This document shows positions 1 to 6,940 of a DNA stretch of 64,000 nucleotides, piece after piece; positions within the stretch are counted from its first letter, which is position 1; every line of letters begins with the position of its first letter. Location of the stretch: the NCBI RefSeq assembly GCF_036700095.1, contig NZ_CP144918.1, positions 1,737,001-1,801,000 on the forward strand, in the 5' to 3' direction. A program made the position numbers and the translations under genes. A model generated the notes under the pieces. That model saw only the letters and a list, made by a program, of their open reading frames with translations. It searched no databases and was not told where the DNA came from. Source of the stretch: Pelagerythrobacter marensis. GTDB lineage: Bacteria; Pseudomonadota; Alphaproteobacteria; Sphingomonadales; Sphingomonadaceae.

Positions 1-1202
1 AGCCCCTCGGCCTCCGCCTGGCGCTTGACCAGGCCCGATCCGGGCACGACGATCGCCCATTTCACGCCGGGCGCCTTGCGGCGGCCGCGCAGGACATCGG
101 CGGCGGCGCGCAGGTCTTCGATCCGGCTGTTGGTGCAACTGCCGATGAAGACGTTCTCGATCGCGACGTCGGCCAGCCGCTGCCCGGGCCGGAGGTCCAT
201 GTAGGCCAGGCTCTTGCGCGCGGCCTCCTGCTTGGACGGATCGGCAAAGCTTTCGGGCGCTGGCACGCGGCCGCCGATGGGGACGACGTCTTCAGGACTG
301 GTCCCCCAGGTGACCGTCGGTTCGATCTCTGCCGCATCGATGACGACCGACTTGTCGAACGTCGCCCCCTCGTCGGTGCGCAGCGTGCGCCACCAGGCGA
401 CGGCGCGGTCCCAGTCCTCCCCGCGCGGCGCGTAGGGCCGGCCTTTCAGGTAGGCAAAGGTGACATCGTCCGGCGCGATCAGTCCGGCGCGCGCGCCGCC
501 CTCGATGCTCATGTTGCAGACGGTGAGGCGCCCCTCGACGCTCATCTCCTCGAACACGCGGCCGCGGTATTCGATGACGTGGCCGGTGCCGCCCGCGGTG
601 CCGATGGCGCCGATCGCGTGCAGGATCAGATCTTTCGGCGTGACCCCGGGGCCGAGCGTGCCCTCGACCCGCAATTCCATCGTCTTCGACTTGCGCAGCA
701 GGAGGGTCTGCGTGGCCAGCACATGCTCCACCTCGCTGGTCCCGATGCCGAAAGCGAGCGCGCCGATCCCGCCGTGGGCGGCGGTGTGGCTGTCGCCGCA
801 GACGATCGTCGCCCCCGGCAGCGAGAACCCCTGTTCCGGCCCGACGACGTGGACGATGCCCTGCTCGGGCGCGGTCGCCTCGATATGGCGAATGCCGAAA
901 TCGGGCGCGTTGCGTTCCAGCGCGGCGAGCTGGGCGGCGCTTTGCGGATCGGCGATCGGCAGGCGATTGCCCGCCGCGTCCACCCGCGCCGTCGTCGGCA
1001 CGTTGTGGTCGGGCACGGCCAGCGTCAGGTCGGGCCGGCGAACCGTGCGCCCGCCGGCGCGCAGCGATTCGAAAGCCTGCGGACTGGTCACTTCGTGCAC
1101 CAGGTGCCGGTCGATGAAGATGAGGCCGGTGCCGTCGTCGCGGGTTTCGACGACGTGAGCGTCCCAGATCTTCTCGTACAATGTGCGGGGGCGGCTTGCC
1201 AT
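1..1202 (-). CDS. leuC: 3-isopropylmalate dehydratase large subunit (partial, 3' end beyond window)
   Basis: Isomerises 2-isopropylmalate to 3-isopropylmalate in leucine biosynthesis, as a complex with LeuD, using a 4Fe-4S cluster. The reverse-strand reading frame opens with [16 protein letters not shown] and is open to the window edge, giving about 400 of the usual ~470 residues. Family motifs visible are the [19 protein letters not shown] segment and, near the cut end, GSCTNSR, which carries the first cluster cysteine. The other two cluster cysteines lie outside the window. The ATG is the first start in frame and matches the family N-terminus. The neighbouring thioesterase is divergent. leuD is not visible here and may lie further left. 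Confidence 0.96.
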   Translation of the reverse strand, partial: MASRPRTLYEKIWDAHVVETRDDGTGLIFIDRHLVHEVTSPQAFESLRAGGRTVRRPDLTLAVPDHNVPTTARVDAAGNRLPIADPQSAAQLAALERNAPDFGIRHIEATAPEQGIVHVVGPEQGFSLPGATIVCGDSHTAAHGGIGALAFGIGTSEVEHVLATQTLLLRKSKTMELRVEGTLGPGVTPKDLILHAIGAIGTAGGTGHVIEYRGRVFEEMSVEGRLTVCNMSIEGGARAGLIAPDDVTFAYLKGRPYAPRGEDWDRAVAWWRTLRTDEGATFDKSVVIDAAEIEPTVTWGTSPEDVVPIGGRVPAPESFADPSKQEAARKSLAYMDLRPGQRLADVAIENVFIGSCTNSRIEDLRAAADVLRGRRKAPGVKWAIVVPGSGLVKRQAEAEG

Positions 1203-1336
1203 GGCGTCCGGGCTATGCCTCCGCTCCGGGAGCGGCAAGATGGGAAAACTTGGGCGCGCTCAAGGCTTGCCGGCAGTGGGCCGGGCGGGGCGAGATTGGC
1301 AGTGCAATCGCGGCCGTTTTCTGATAGCTTACAGGC

Positions 1337-1738
1337 ATGTCAGCAAAACCCTTTGCCTTTCCGATCAAGGTCGTGCCCGAAGATATCGATTTCATGGGCC
1401 ACGTGAACAACGCCCGCTACCTCAACTGGGTGCAGGATGCCGTGCTCGCGCACTGGCGCAAGCTGGCCCCGGCGGAGGAGGTTTCGGGCAAGGCCTGGGT
1501 CGCGCTCAAGCACGAGATCACCTATCGCAAGCCTGCCTTCCTGGAAGACGACGTGATCGCGCGCACTGTGCTGGAAAGCATCAAGGGCGCGCGTGCGTTC
1601 TATTCCACGGTCATCCACCGGGGGGAGGAAGTGCTGGCCGAAGTCAAATCGAGCTGGTGCTGCATCGACGCCGAGACGCTGCGCCCCGCGCGGATCGGCG
1701 AAGAGGTCGCGCGGTTCTTCTTCCCGCGCGAGCAATAG
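1337..1738 (+). CDS. Acyl-CoA thioesterase, hotdog fold (YbgC/4-HBT family)
   Basis: A 133-residue single hotdog-fold protein. The N-terminus runs VVPEDIDFMGHVNNARYLNW, which is the classic 4-hydroxybenzoyl-CoA thioesterase motif: an acidic residue, then GHVNNxxY. Such enzymes hydrolyse acyl-CoA thioesters in the cytoplasm, but the substrate cannot be read from the sequence. Length is normal for the family. It lies 18 bases upstream of crtZ on the same strand, so the two are probably cotranscribed, although a functional link to carotenoids is not established. Confidence 0.88.
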   Translation: MSAKPFAFPIKVVPEDIDFMGHVNNARYLNWVQDAVLAHWRKLAPAEEVSGKAWVALKHEITYRKPAFLEDDVIARTVLESIKGARAFYSTVIHRGEEVLAEVKSSWCCIDAETLRPARIGEEVARFFFPREQ

Positions 1739-1756
1739 CGTATAAGGGATCGCGCC

Positions 1757-2275
1757 ATGAGCGTGATCGTGCCCGTCCTGATCGTCCTTGCCACCATCGT
1801 CGCGATGGAAGGCGTGGCCTGGGCCAGCCACAAGTACGTGATGCACGGCTTCGGCTGGGCCTGGCACCGCGACCACCACGAGGCGCACGACAACCTGCTG
1901 GAGAAGAACGACCTGTTCGCGCTGGTCGGCGCGGCGGCGAGCGTTGCGATGTTCGCGCTCGGCAGCCCGTGGATCATGGGCGAGGGGGCCTGGCCGCCGG
2001 CGACCTGGATCGGGCTGGGCATCCTGGGTTACGGCGCGATCTACACGCTGGTCCACGACGGGCTGGTCCACCAGCGCTATTTCCGGTGGGTTCCGCGCAG
2101 CGGCTATGCCCGGCGGCTGGTCCAGGCGCACAGGCTCCACCACGCGACCGTCGGCAGGGAAGGCGGGGTCAGCTTCGGCTTCGTCTTCGCACGCGACCCG
2201 GCGAAGCTGAAAGCCGAGCTGAAGGCCCAGCGCGCGGCGGGGATCGCGGCCGTTCGCGGCAGCACGAAAGCCTGA
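1757..2275 (+). CDS. crtZ: Beta-carotene hydroxylase (CrtZ type)
   Basis: Non-haem diiron membrane hydroxylase that adds 3-hydroxyl groups to the beta-ionone rings of beta-carotene, giving zeaxanthin. The 172-residue protein carries the histidine clusters of the fatty-acid-hydroxylase superfamily in order: HKYVMHG, HRDHHEAH, VHDGLVHQRY and HRLHH. Hydrophobic stretches at residues 1-20, about 53-73 and 80-100 fit an integral inner-membrane protein. Length is typical for bacterial CrtZ. No other crt gene is adjacent, so the hydroxylase is separated from any crt cluster, as is common in sphingomonads. Confidence 0.94.
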   Translation: MSVIVPVLIVLATIVAMEGVAWASHKYVMHGFGWAWHRDHHEAHDNLLEKNDLFALVGAAASVAMFALGSPWIMGEGAWPPATWIGLGILGYGAIYTLVHDGLVHQRYFRWVPRSGYARRLVQAHRLHHATVGREGGVSFGFVFARDPAKLKAELKAQRAAGIAAVRGSTKA

Positions 2276-2301
2276 GACCGGCGCCCGGCGGCAGCCCGCG
2301 C

Positions 2302-2339
2302 GGTTGACACTCGATGGCTCGGTTGTGCATGTGTCAACC
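2302..2339. repeat. 9-bp inverted repeat after crtZ
   Basis: GGTTGACAC (2302-2310) is mirrored perfectly by GTGTCAACC (2331-2339) with a 20-base spacer. It lies 26 bases past the crtZ stop. No T-run follows, so it is a weak terminator candidate. The left arm contains a consensus -35 hexamer TTGACA. It could be an operator, but no gene starts just downstream on the forward strand. Confidence 0.5.
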
Positions 2340-2643
2340 CTCAGATTCCCTTGCGAAATCAGCTCTTTGCCCGGTGCTTTACGACACCGGCTGTGACCTT
2401 TCGATTTGCCCGCCACCCCCGGTGTGACCTTTGCCGCGGCCCGCGCAGTCCGCGCGGCCCGCGCGGCGCAAGGCCGGGCCGGCGGCAGCGAATCCAACAG
2501 GGGGCGGGCAGCATCCATCCCATCGGTCTGGCAAATTTCCGCCGTGTAGGAAAATGGAATAACGGCCCGGTTTGCCGATTGCGGAAACGGCGCGGCGGGG
2601 GAGGGGCCGGCGACGCGGCAACCCGCGCCCGCAGGGCCGCGTG
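2340..2643. repeat. Non-coding gap between crtZ and DUF454 gene, with short repeats
   Basis: No convincing gene is seen in this stretch. It contains a small hairpin, CCGGTG (2371-2376) paired with CACCGG (2385-2390). The direct repeat TGTGACCTTT occurs at 2392-2401 and 2423-2432, exactly 31 bases apart, about three helical turns. The two flanking genes converge here, so the hairpin may help termination. The role of the direct repeat is unknown. Confidence 0.45.
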
Positions 2644-2991
2644 TCACTCGTTGCGCGTCGCGATCCAGGTGCCGCAGACAAGCAGGATCGCGATCGAAAT
2701 CCAGTACCAGGGGTGGCCCAGCGTGTACCAGGTGAAGACCGCGCCGACGGTCATCGCCCCGATCGCCATCGTCTTGGCGCGCCGGCTGATCGCGCGGCGT
2801 TCGCGCCAGTCGCGGATCTGCGGCCCCCAGTGCGGATGGTCGAGGATCCGCCGTTCCCATTCCGGGTTGCTGCGCGCGAAGCAATAGACCGCGAGCAGCA
2901 GGAACGGGACGGTCGGCATCAACGGCAGGAAAGCGCCCAGCGCGCCCAGCGCCACCGCGACGATCCCCCCGGCGAGATAGATCCGGCGCAC
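2644..2991 (-). CDS. DUF454 (YbaN-like) small inner-membrane protein
   Basis: A 115-residue protein starting with RRIYLAGGIVAVALGALGAF after a GTG codon. It matches the DUF454/YbaN pattern: an N-terminal membrane helix with the segment LPLMPTVPFLLLAVYCFARS, a central soluble stretch with HPHWGPQIRDW, then two C-terminal helices. Function is unknown in the family. The GTG at 2989-2991 is preferred to longer in-frame starts because a purine-rich GAGGGGG lies just upstream and the longer version would read through the repeat at 3044-3174. Confidence 0.82.
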   Translation of the reverse strand: MRRIYLAGGIVAVALGALGAFLPLMPTVPFLLLAVYCFARSNPEWERRILDHPHWGPQIRDWRERRAISRRAKTMAIGAMTVGAVFTWYTLGHPWYWISIAILLVCGTWIATRNE

Positions 2992-3043
2992 CGTGGCCCC
3001 CTCTTTCGTTTCTCGTTTCGTTTCTCGGCGTCGCTTGCCGGCG

Positions 3044-3174
3044 CCTGGAGTCGTTTTCAGCAAGGCTGAAGCGGCACCGGCCCGCACCCCCACCCGGCCA
3101 CCCATAGGATACCCTGCCGTTGGGTGGCCGGGTGGGGGTGCGGGCCGGTGCCGTATCAATGAAAACGACTCTAG
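3044..3174. repeat. R1 inverted-repeat element, copy 1 (long form)
   Basis: The ends read CCTGGAGTCGTTTTCA and TGAAAACGACTCTAG, which are near-perfect terminal inverted repeats. Inside is a perfect 32-base inverted repeat (3072-3103 against 3122-3153) around an 18-base loop, so the whole element can fold into a long hairpin. Shorter relatives lie at 15433-15498 and 55946-56007, with fragments at 3942-3975 and 41565-41580. The right end supplies the TAG stop codon of the YqaE-like gene. It carries no coding capacity of its own. Confidence 0.85.
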
Positions 3175-3329
3175 CGCATGTAGTTGACGTATATCGCGTG
3201 GATCAGCCCGGGTACGAACAGGATGATCGTGAGGATCAGGTTTATCAGGAAATCGCGATTCAGCCCATGCTTCAGGGCCACCCCGAGCGGGGGCAGAAGG
3301 ACGGTCGCGATCAGGATGACAATGGGCAT
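3171..3329 (-). CDS. YqaE/Pmp3 family membrane protein
   Basis: A 52-residue proteolipid-like protein. It begins MPIVILIATVLLPPLGVALK and has a second hydrophobic helix, LINLILTIILFVPGLIHAIY, the normal two-helix layout and length of UPF0057/Pmp3. Family members are linked to membrane potential and salt stress in yeast and plants; the bacterial role is inferred only. The stop codon TAG (3171-3173) lies within the end of the neighbouring R1 element. The longer frame upstream is arginine/proline-rich and was not used. Confidence 0.88.
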   Translation of the reverse strand: MPIVILIATVLLPPLGVALKHGLNRDFLINLILTIILFVPGLIHAIYVNYMR

Positions 3330-3449
3330 GAAAAACGCTCCTGGCTGGCTTGGCGCTCGCCGCCGCCGCCCCGCGGGTGGCGGAGCAGGCAGGCGGCGCG
3401 GGGCCGTTTCCTTCACAGCGTTTTCGAACGCTTGCGGTTCCGCCCGGTT

Positions 3450-3857
3450 TCAGCCGGCGGCAATCCGCGCGGCGTGATCGCGCACCAGCGCGATCATGTT
3501 GGGCACCCCCTGCGTGCGGTTCGAACTGAGCTGGTTCCTGAGGTCGAACGGGGCGAGCGCTGCCGCCACGTCCATTTCCGCCACTTCGCGCGCGGGCTTG
3601 TCCTGAACCGCGGCGATCACCAGCGCGACGATCCCCTTGGTGATCGCGGCATTGCTGTCGGCCAGGAAATGCAGCCGGCCGCCTTCCACGGTGGGATAGA
3701 CCCAGACCGCGGCGGAGCAGCCGCGCACCAGCGTGGCATCGGTCTTGAGCGCATCGGGCATCGGTTCCAGCTCGCGCCCCAGCTCGATCAGCAGACGATA
3801 GCGCTCGTCGCCTTCGAGAAATTCGTACTCTTCGCGGATGTCGTCGAGGGTTCGCAT
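3450..3857 (-). CDS. sufE: SufE family cysteine desulfuration protein
   Basis: Accepts sulfur from the cysteine desulfurase SufS and passes it on for iron-sulfur cluster assembly in the cytoplasm. The 135-residue protein starts MRTLDDIREEYEFLEGDERY. It contains the family active-site region TLVRGCSAAVWV with the sulfur-accepting cysteine, and a C-terminal DLRNQLSSNRTQGVPNM segment typical of SufE. Length matches the family. The rest of the suf operon is not in the window. A tandem 15-base repeat lies 45 bases upstream of its start. Confidence 0.93.
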   Translation of the reverse strand: MRTLDDIREEYEFLEGDERYRLLIELGRELEPMPDALKTDATLVRGCSAAVWVYPTVEGGRLHFLADSNAAITKGIVALVIAAVQDKPAREVAEMDVAAALAPFDLRNQLSSNRTQGVPNMIALVRDHAARIAAG

Positions 3858-3901
3858 GAGGCGGCAGGTAGGCGCCGCAACGCGGAAACGGAAGACCCGG
3901 G

Positions 3902-3931
3902 CCGTATCGGGATTCGCCGTATCGGGATTCG
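3902..3931. repeat. Tandem 15-bp direct repeat upstream of sufE
   Basis: Two perfect head-to-tail copies of CCGTATCGGGATTCG (3902-3916 and 3917-3931). They sit 45-75 bases upstream of the sufE start, in its presumed promoter region. The role, if any, is unknown. Confidence 0.7.
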
Positions 3932-3941
3932 GATGTTTGCA

Positions 3942-3975
3942 GGCCGGTGCCGAGACAGCCTTGCTGAAAAAAACC
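3942..3975. repeat. R1 element, half copy
   Basis: GGCCGGTGCCG followed by AGCCTTGCTGAAAA. This is the reverse complement of the left half of the R1 element, whose left half reads TTTTCAGCAAGGCT and then CGGCACCGGC. It probably is a decayed copy. Confidence 0.6.
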
Positions 3976-3997
3976 CTGATTGTCCTTAATCCCCTGT

Positions 3998-4061
3998 TAT
4001 GCTGAACGCGGTTCAGCACCCATCGTGCCGCCAGGCATTGTCGGCGCAAGAGGAGGCATGG
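3998..4061. repeat. R2 intergenic repeat, copy 1
   Basis: Begins TATGCTGAACGCGGTTCAGC, in which GCTGAAC and GTTCAGC form a hairpin, followed by ACCCATCGTGCC and a GGAGGCATGG end. It aligns along its whole length with 41446-41509. No coding function is apparent. Confidence 0.7.
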
Positions 4062-4074
4062 CGGCCTTCACGGC

Positions 4075-4317
4075 CTAGGGGTCCACGCCGCTGGCGATGG
4101 CTTCCAGCTTGCGGATGCGTTCTTTCAGATCGGCGATCTCGATCCGCGCCGCGCCCATTTGCGCGCCGCCTTCGATCTCGCGTGTCGGGCGCGGGCCGGA
4201 ACGGTCCAGCTCGTGTGTCTTGAGCGCGAGCCAGCCCTGCCAGGCGTGCAGGGCGGCGAGGGCGACGATGCCGATCGCGACGAGCGCTGCGGCAGCGATG
4301 ATAATCTGTTCGCTCAT
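4075..4317 (-). CDS. Psp-linked small membrane/coiled-coil protein 5 (last of array)
   Basis: An 80-residue protein: an N-terminal membrane helix (IIIAAAALVAIGIVALAAL), a basic/polar linker, then a short helix RIEIADLKERIRKLEAIASG. The ending matches the beginning of the module seen in its upstream neighbours (RVLERIVTDRG...) but stops early, so it is a truncated member of the array. AAAGGAG fits better with the ATG at 4317 (8-base spacing) than with the ATG two codons earlier. It lies 45 bases after the previous array gene. Function unknown; membrane stress is suggested by context only. Confidence 0.7.
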   Translation of the reverse strand: MSEQIIIAAAALVAIGIVALAALHAWQGWLALKTHELDRSGPRPTREIEGGAQMGAARIEIADLKERIRKLEAIASGVDP

Positions 4318-4362
4318 GGGCATTGCTCCTTTCCACTCGCATTCGGCGGGAAGCGGCCGCCG

Positions 4363-4632
4363 TTACTTTTCCCGCAACCGTTCGATTTCGTCGGCGATCG
4401 CCCGGGCTTCGCGGCCGTCGACGGTGATCTTTTCCAGCACCTTGATCCGTTCGCGCAGCTCCTCGATCTCGCGCCGGGTCTCGGCATCGGGGGGACTCGC
4501 GGGTTCGGCGGGCCTTGCTGGGTCGGCCTGGCCTTGCCCGTGGCGCCGCCGCCGTTCCTCGCGCCGGGCGTTGACGATCTGGACAATGCCCCAGATCGCG
4601 ACGATCACGACGATGGCGGTCCAGAAACTCAT
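4363..4632 (-). CDS. Psp-linked small membrane/coiled-coil protein 4
   Basis: An 89-residue protein with one N-terminal membrane helix (WTAIVVIVAIWGIVQIV), a basic patch ARREERRRRH, a proline/alanine-rich linker, and a C-terminal helix EIEELRERIKVLEKITVDG ending in ADEIERLREK. That C-terminal block is the same module found in PspB, PspC and the other array members. It overlaps the upstream gene by four bases (ATGA), so translation is probably coupled. No named family was recognised. Confidence 0.75.
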   Translation of the reverse strand: MSFWTAIVVIVAIWGIVQIVNARREERRRRHGQGQADPARPAEPASPPDAETRREIEELRERIKVLEKITVDGREARAIADEIERLREK

Positions 4633-4913
4633 TGCAGCTTCTCCCGGCTCTCGACCGACCGCAGATCCTCGATCTCCATCGCCAGGTCGGCCCCGCGATC
4701 GGTCGCGATCCGTTCGAGCACGCGCATGCGCTGTTCGAGCTTTTCCACCTGCGCGGCGTATTGCGCGGCCTTTTCCGCGGTCTTGTCCGCCATCAGGTCC
4801 ATCTGCCTCTCCTTGTGCCGCAAGTGGCGCTGGTACATCTCGTTGCCGACGCCGAGCACCAGCGCGGTGAGCGCGATCACGAAGACGAAGATGACGATCA
4901 GGTCCCCGTCCAT
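4629..4913 (-). CDS. Psp-linked small membrane/coiled-coil protein 3
   Basis: A 94-residue protein: N-terminal membrane helix (DLIVIFVFVIALTALVLGVG), a charged stretch, then ADKTAEKAAQYAAQVEKLEQ, which closely resembles the equivalent part of array protein 1 (MTAEKAAQYASHIKDLED). The C-terminus reads RMRVLERIATDRGADLAMEI, the shared module. It overlaps the upstream gene by one base (TGATG) and the downstream gene by four. It looks like a recent duplicate of array protein 1. Confidence 0.78.
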   Translation of the reverse strand: MDGDLIVIFVFVIALTALVLGVGNEMYQRHLRHKERQMDLMADKTAEKAAQYAAQVEKLEQRMRVLERIATDRGADLAMEIEDLRSVESREKLQ

Positions 4914-5221
4914 CAGTTCGCCTCCCGCTCGTCGCGCAGCCGCCCGATCTCGTGTGTCAGGTGATAGCCGCTGTCGGTGACGATCCGCTCGACATTGGCC
5001 AGCCGGTCCTTGATGGAGCCCAGCTCGGCGCGCAGCTCGGCATTTTCCCGGGTCAGCAACTTGACCCGTTCGGCCGCCTGGTCGTTCTTCGGATAGACCG
5101 CCTTGCCCCAGCTGTTTTCGAGCGGGTAGCCGTTCTTGACCCGGATCCATGTATTGGCGACCCAGCCCAGCGACAGCGCGATCACCCCGCCGATCACGGC
5201 GGTTTCGGTCAGGAATTCCAT
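4913..5221 (-). CDS. Psp-linked small membrane/coiled-coil protein 2
   Basis: A 102-residue protein with an N-terminal membrane helix (TETAVIGGVIALSLGWVANT), a middle region KNGYPLENSWGKAVYPKN, and a coiled coil ending RLANVERIVTDSGYHLTHEI, which is the shared module. ATG at 5221 overlaps the upstream TGA by one base; a GTG one codon earlier is also in frame. The middle region is unlike the other members. No enzymatic motif is seen. Confidence 0.75.
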   Translation of the reverse strand: MEFLTETAVIGGVIALSLGWVANTWIRVKNGYPLENSWGKAVYPKNDQAAERVKLLTRENAELRAELGSIKDRLANVERIVTDSGYHLTHEIGRLRDEREAN

Positions 5222-5535
5222 CACACGTTCTCCTTGCGCGCGCCATCGAGGGGGACGCCGGCGCCTTGCTCCTCGACCCGGTGCTGATCACGCAGGGCCT
5301 CGATCTGGGCCGATACGTCGTAGCCGCGGTCGGTCACGATCCGTTCGAGCACGCGAACGCGATCTTCCAGATCCTTGATATGGCTGGCATATTGCGCGGC
5401 CTTTTCGGCGGTCATTTCGGCGGTGGATTTGACATTCATCTCCGCCATTTTCTGCTGATGCTTGGCCCAGATGGCGACGATCGGGATCATCAGCGCGATG
5501 ATCGGGATCATCACTCCCAGCGTTCCTGCGTCCAT
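5221..5535 (-). CDS. Psp-linked small membrane/coiled-coil protein 1
   Basis: A 104-residue protein. An N-terminal membrane helix (LGVMIPIIALMIPIVAIWAK) is followed by KHQQKMAEM, then MTAEKAAQYASHIKDLEDRV and the module RVLERIVTDRGYDVSAQIEA. The topology (one helix, then a cytoplasmic leucine-zipper-like tail) is that of PspB, but it is longer. It lies 26 bases after pspC and heads a run of small genes, the first four of which overlap one another. It likely works with the Psp proteins at the inner membrane; this is inference from position and shared sequence. Confidence 0.78.
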   Translation of the reverse strand: MDAGTLGVMIPIIALMIPIVAIWAKHQQKMAEMNVKSTAEMTAEKAAQYASHIKDLEDRVRVLERIVTDRGYDVSAQIEALRDQHRVEEQGAGVPLDGARKENV

Positions 5536-5561
5536 TGCTCTGCTCCCCTTCTCCGTTCGGT

Positions 5562-5939
5562 TCAGCGCAGCCGTTCGATTTCGGCGGTGAGGCGCGGGTT
5601 GGACGAGACGTAGTAGGTTTCCACTTCGGCCAGGCGGCGGTCGATGTCGCGCATCCGGGCGCGGATCTCGCGCGCGGTGCGCTTCGGGCTCTGCCGCACG
5701 CGCTGCCAGTATTGCTGCTCTTCCCGGTCGACATAGAGGTGCGCCGGCTTCTTGTTCAGCAGGATGCCGGCGATGAAGTAGAACGGGATCGTCATGCCGC
5801 CGGCAACGAACGTCAGGCCGATGAAGCCGAGCCGGACCCACAGGGCATTGACCCCGGTATAGTCCGCAATGCCCGAGCAGACCCCCATCAGCTTGGCGTT
5901 CTGCTTGTCGCGGTAAAGCGTGGTGCGCGGGCTGTTCAC
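5562..5939 (-). CDS. pspC: Phage shock protein C (PspC domain membrane protein)
   Basis: Inner-membrane sensor of envelope stress that, with PspB, releases PspF from PspA. The 125-residue protein has the PspC signature: LYRDKQNAKLMGVCSGIADY, then ALWVRLGFIGL and FVAGGMTIPFYFIAGILL membrane segments. The C-terminal part ends LAEVETYYVSSNPRLTAEIE, resembling the tail module of PspB and the downstream array. GTG at 5937-5939 overlaps the pspB stop by four bases (GTGA) and follows AAGGGAG, which decides the start. Confidence 0.93.
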   Translation of the reverse strand: MNSPRTTLYRDKQNAKLMGVCSGIADYTGVNALWVRLGFIGLTFVAGGMTIPFYFIAGILLNKKPAHLYVDREEQQYWQRVRQSPKRTAREIRARMRDIDRRLAEVETYYVSSNPRLTAEIERLR

Positions 5940-6232
5940 TGGCTGGCTCCCTTCTTCTCGGCGAGCAGGCGGTCCAGCTCGCGCAGTTTCTCGTTGTCGA
6001 TCTCGCGGTCGTGGACCAGGCGGGCGGGTTTGAAATCGGGGTTGTCGCTGGCGACCAGGCGCTCGACCGTGTCCATCCGTTCGTCGAGCCGTTTGGCGAG
6101 GCTGTAGAGTTCCTCCAGCAGCGCCTCGTCGTCGGTGGTGATCGTGGCGGAGGTCTTCCACTTGGTGATGTAGTGGAGGATGATCCACGGCAGAGCGATG
6201 AAGATCGCAACGATTGCAAGCACTTCTTCCAC
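5936..6232 (-). CDS. pspB: Phage shock protein B
   Basis: Small inner-membrane partner of PspC. The 98-residue protein starts at GTG (6230-6232), three bases after the pspA stop. It has an N-terminal membrane helix (VLAIVAIFIALPWIILHYIT), then a zipper-like helix EELYSLAKRLDERMDTVERL and VASDNPDFKPARL, which corresponds to the conserved PspB tail (compare LEAILDAEHPNWR in enterobacteria). It is slightly longer than enterobacterial PspB (~74 residues) because of a C-terminal helix. Confidence 0.9.
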   Translation of the reverse strand: MEEVLAIVAIFIALPWIILHYITKWKTSATITTDDEALLEELYSLAKRLDERMDTVERLVASDNPDFKPARLVHDREIDNEKLRELDRLLAEKKGASQ

Positions 6233-6235
6233 CGA

Positions 6236-6940
6236 TCAGCCCTCCTTGCTCGTGTCGTCGCCGCTCGAGTCTTTCAGGCCGAGCGCGCGCTTCATCGCTT
6301 CCAGCTCCTCGTCGACCTTGTCCGACCCTTCGAGCGCGGCGATCTCTTCCGAGAGCGAGAGCTGGCCGCTGCCGTCGGACAGCGAAAGCGCGTCGGCGCG
6401 GCCTTCGGCGTAGTCGACCCGGCGTTCGAGCTGGTCGAACCGGGCGAGCGCCTCGTCGGTGCGCTCGGTGCTCATCAGTGTGCGCAGCTTGACGCGGTTC
6501 TCCGCGCTTTCCAGGCGCGCGGCGATCGCGGTCTGGCGGCTGCGCGCCTCGCGCAAGCGGTGCTGCAGCTTGGCGATATCCTGCTCATAAGCGCGCAGCG
6601 CGTCGTCGAGCACGGCGATTTCCTGCTTGAGCTGGTCGGCCATGTCGGCCGCCTTCTTCTTCTCGACCAGCGCGGCGCGGGCGAGATCCTCGCGATCCTT
6701 GCTGAGCGCGAGCTGGGCTTTCTCGGCCCAGTCGGCCTGGAGCCGCTCGAGTTTTACCGTATGGCGATGCATCTCCTTCTGATCGGCGATCGTGCGCGCG
6801 GCGCTCGCGCGGACTTCGACCAGCGTTTCCTCCATCTCGAGGATGATCATGCGGATCATCTTGGCCGGGTCGTCGGCCTTGTCGAGCATGTCGTTGAAGT
6901 TGGCGGCGATGATATCGCGCGTACGGCTGAAAATGCCCAT
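6236..6940 (-). CDS. pspA: Phage shock protein A
   Basis: PspA/IM30 (ESCRT-III-like) coiled-coil protein that binds and repairs stressed membranes and, at rest, inhibits PspF. From MGIFSRTRDIIAANFNDMLD it is 234 residues, the normal length, nearly all charged helix, with the family pattern DKADDPAKMIRMIILEMEET near residue 20. GGAG with 8-base spacing precedes this ATG. The frame, however, stays open for 87 codons upstream to a GTG at 7201, so an extended form is possible (see the 6941-7201 entry). It is followed directly by pspB and pspC. Confidence 0.95.
   Translation of the reverse strand: MGIFSRTRDIIAANFNDMLDKADDPAKMIRMIILEMEETLVEVRASAARTIADQKEMHRHTVKLERLQADWAEKAQLALSKDREDLARAALVEKKKAADMADQLKQEIAVLDDALRAYEQDIAKLQHRLREARSRQTAIAARLESAENRVKLRTLMSTERTDEALARFDQLERRVDYAEGRADALSLSDGSGQLSLSEEIAALEGSDKVDEELEAMKRALGLKDSSGDDTSKEG

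Noticed and set aside
2351-2887. A forward 178-codon frame covering the crtZ-DUF454 gap
   Set aside because: It runs antisense through the DUF454 gene and its unique part is Arg/Pro/Gly-rich without any motif.
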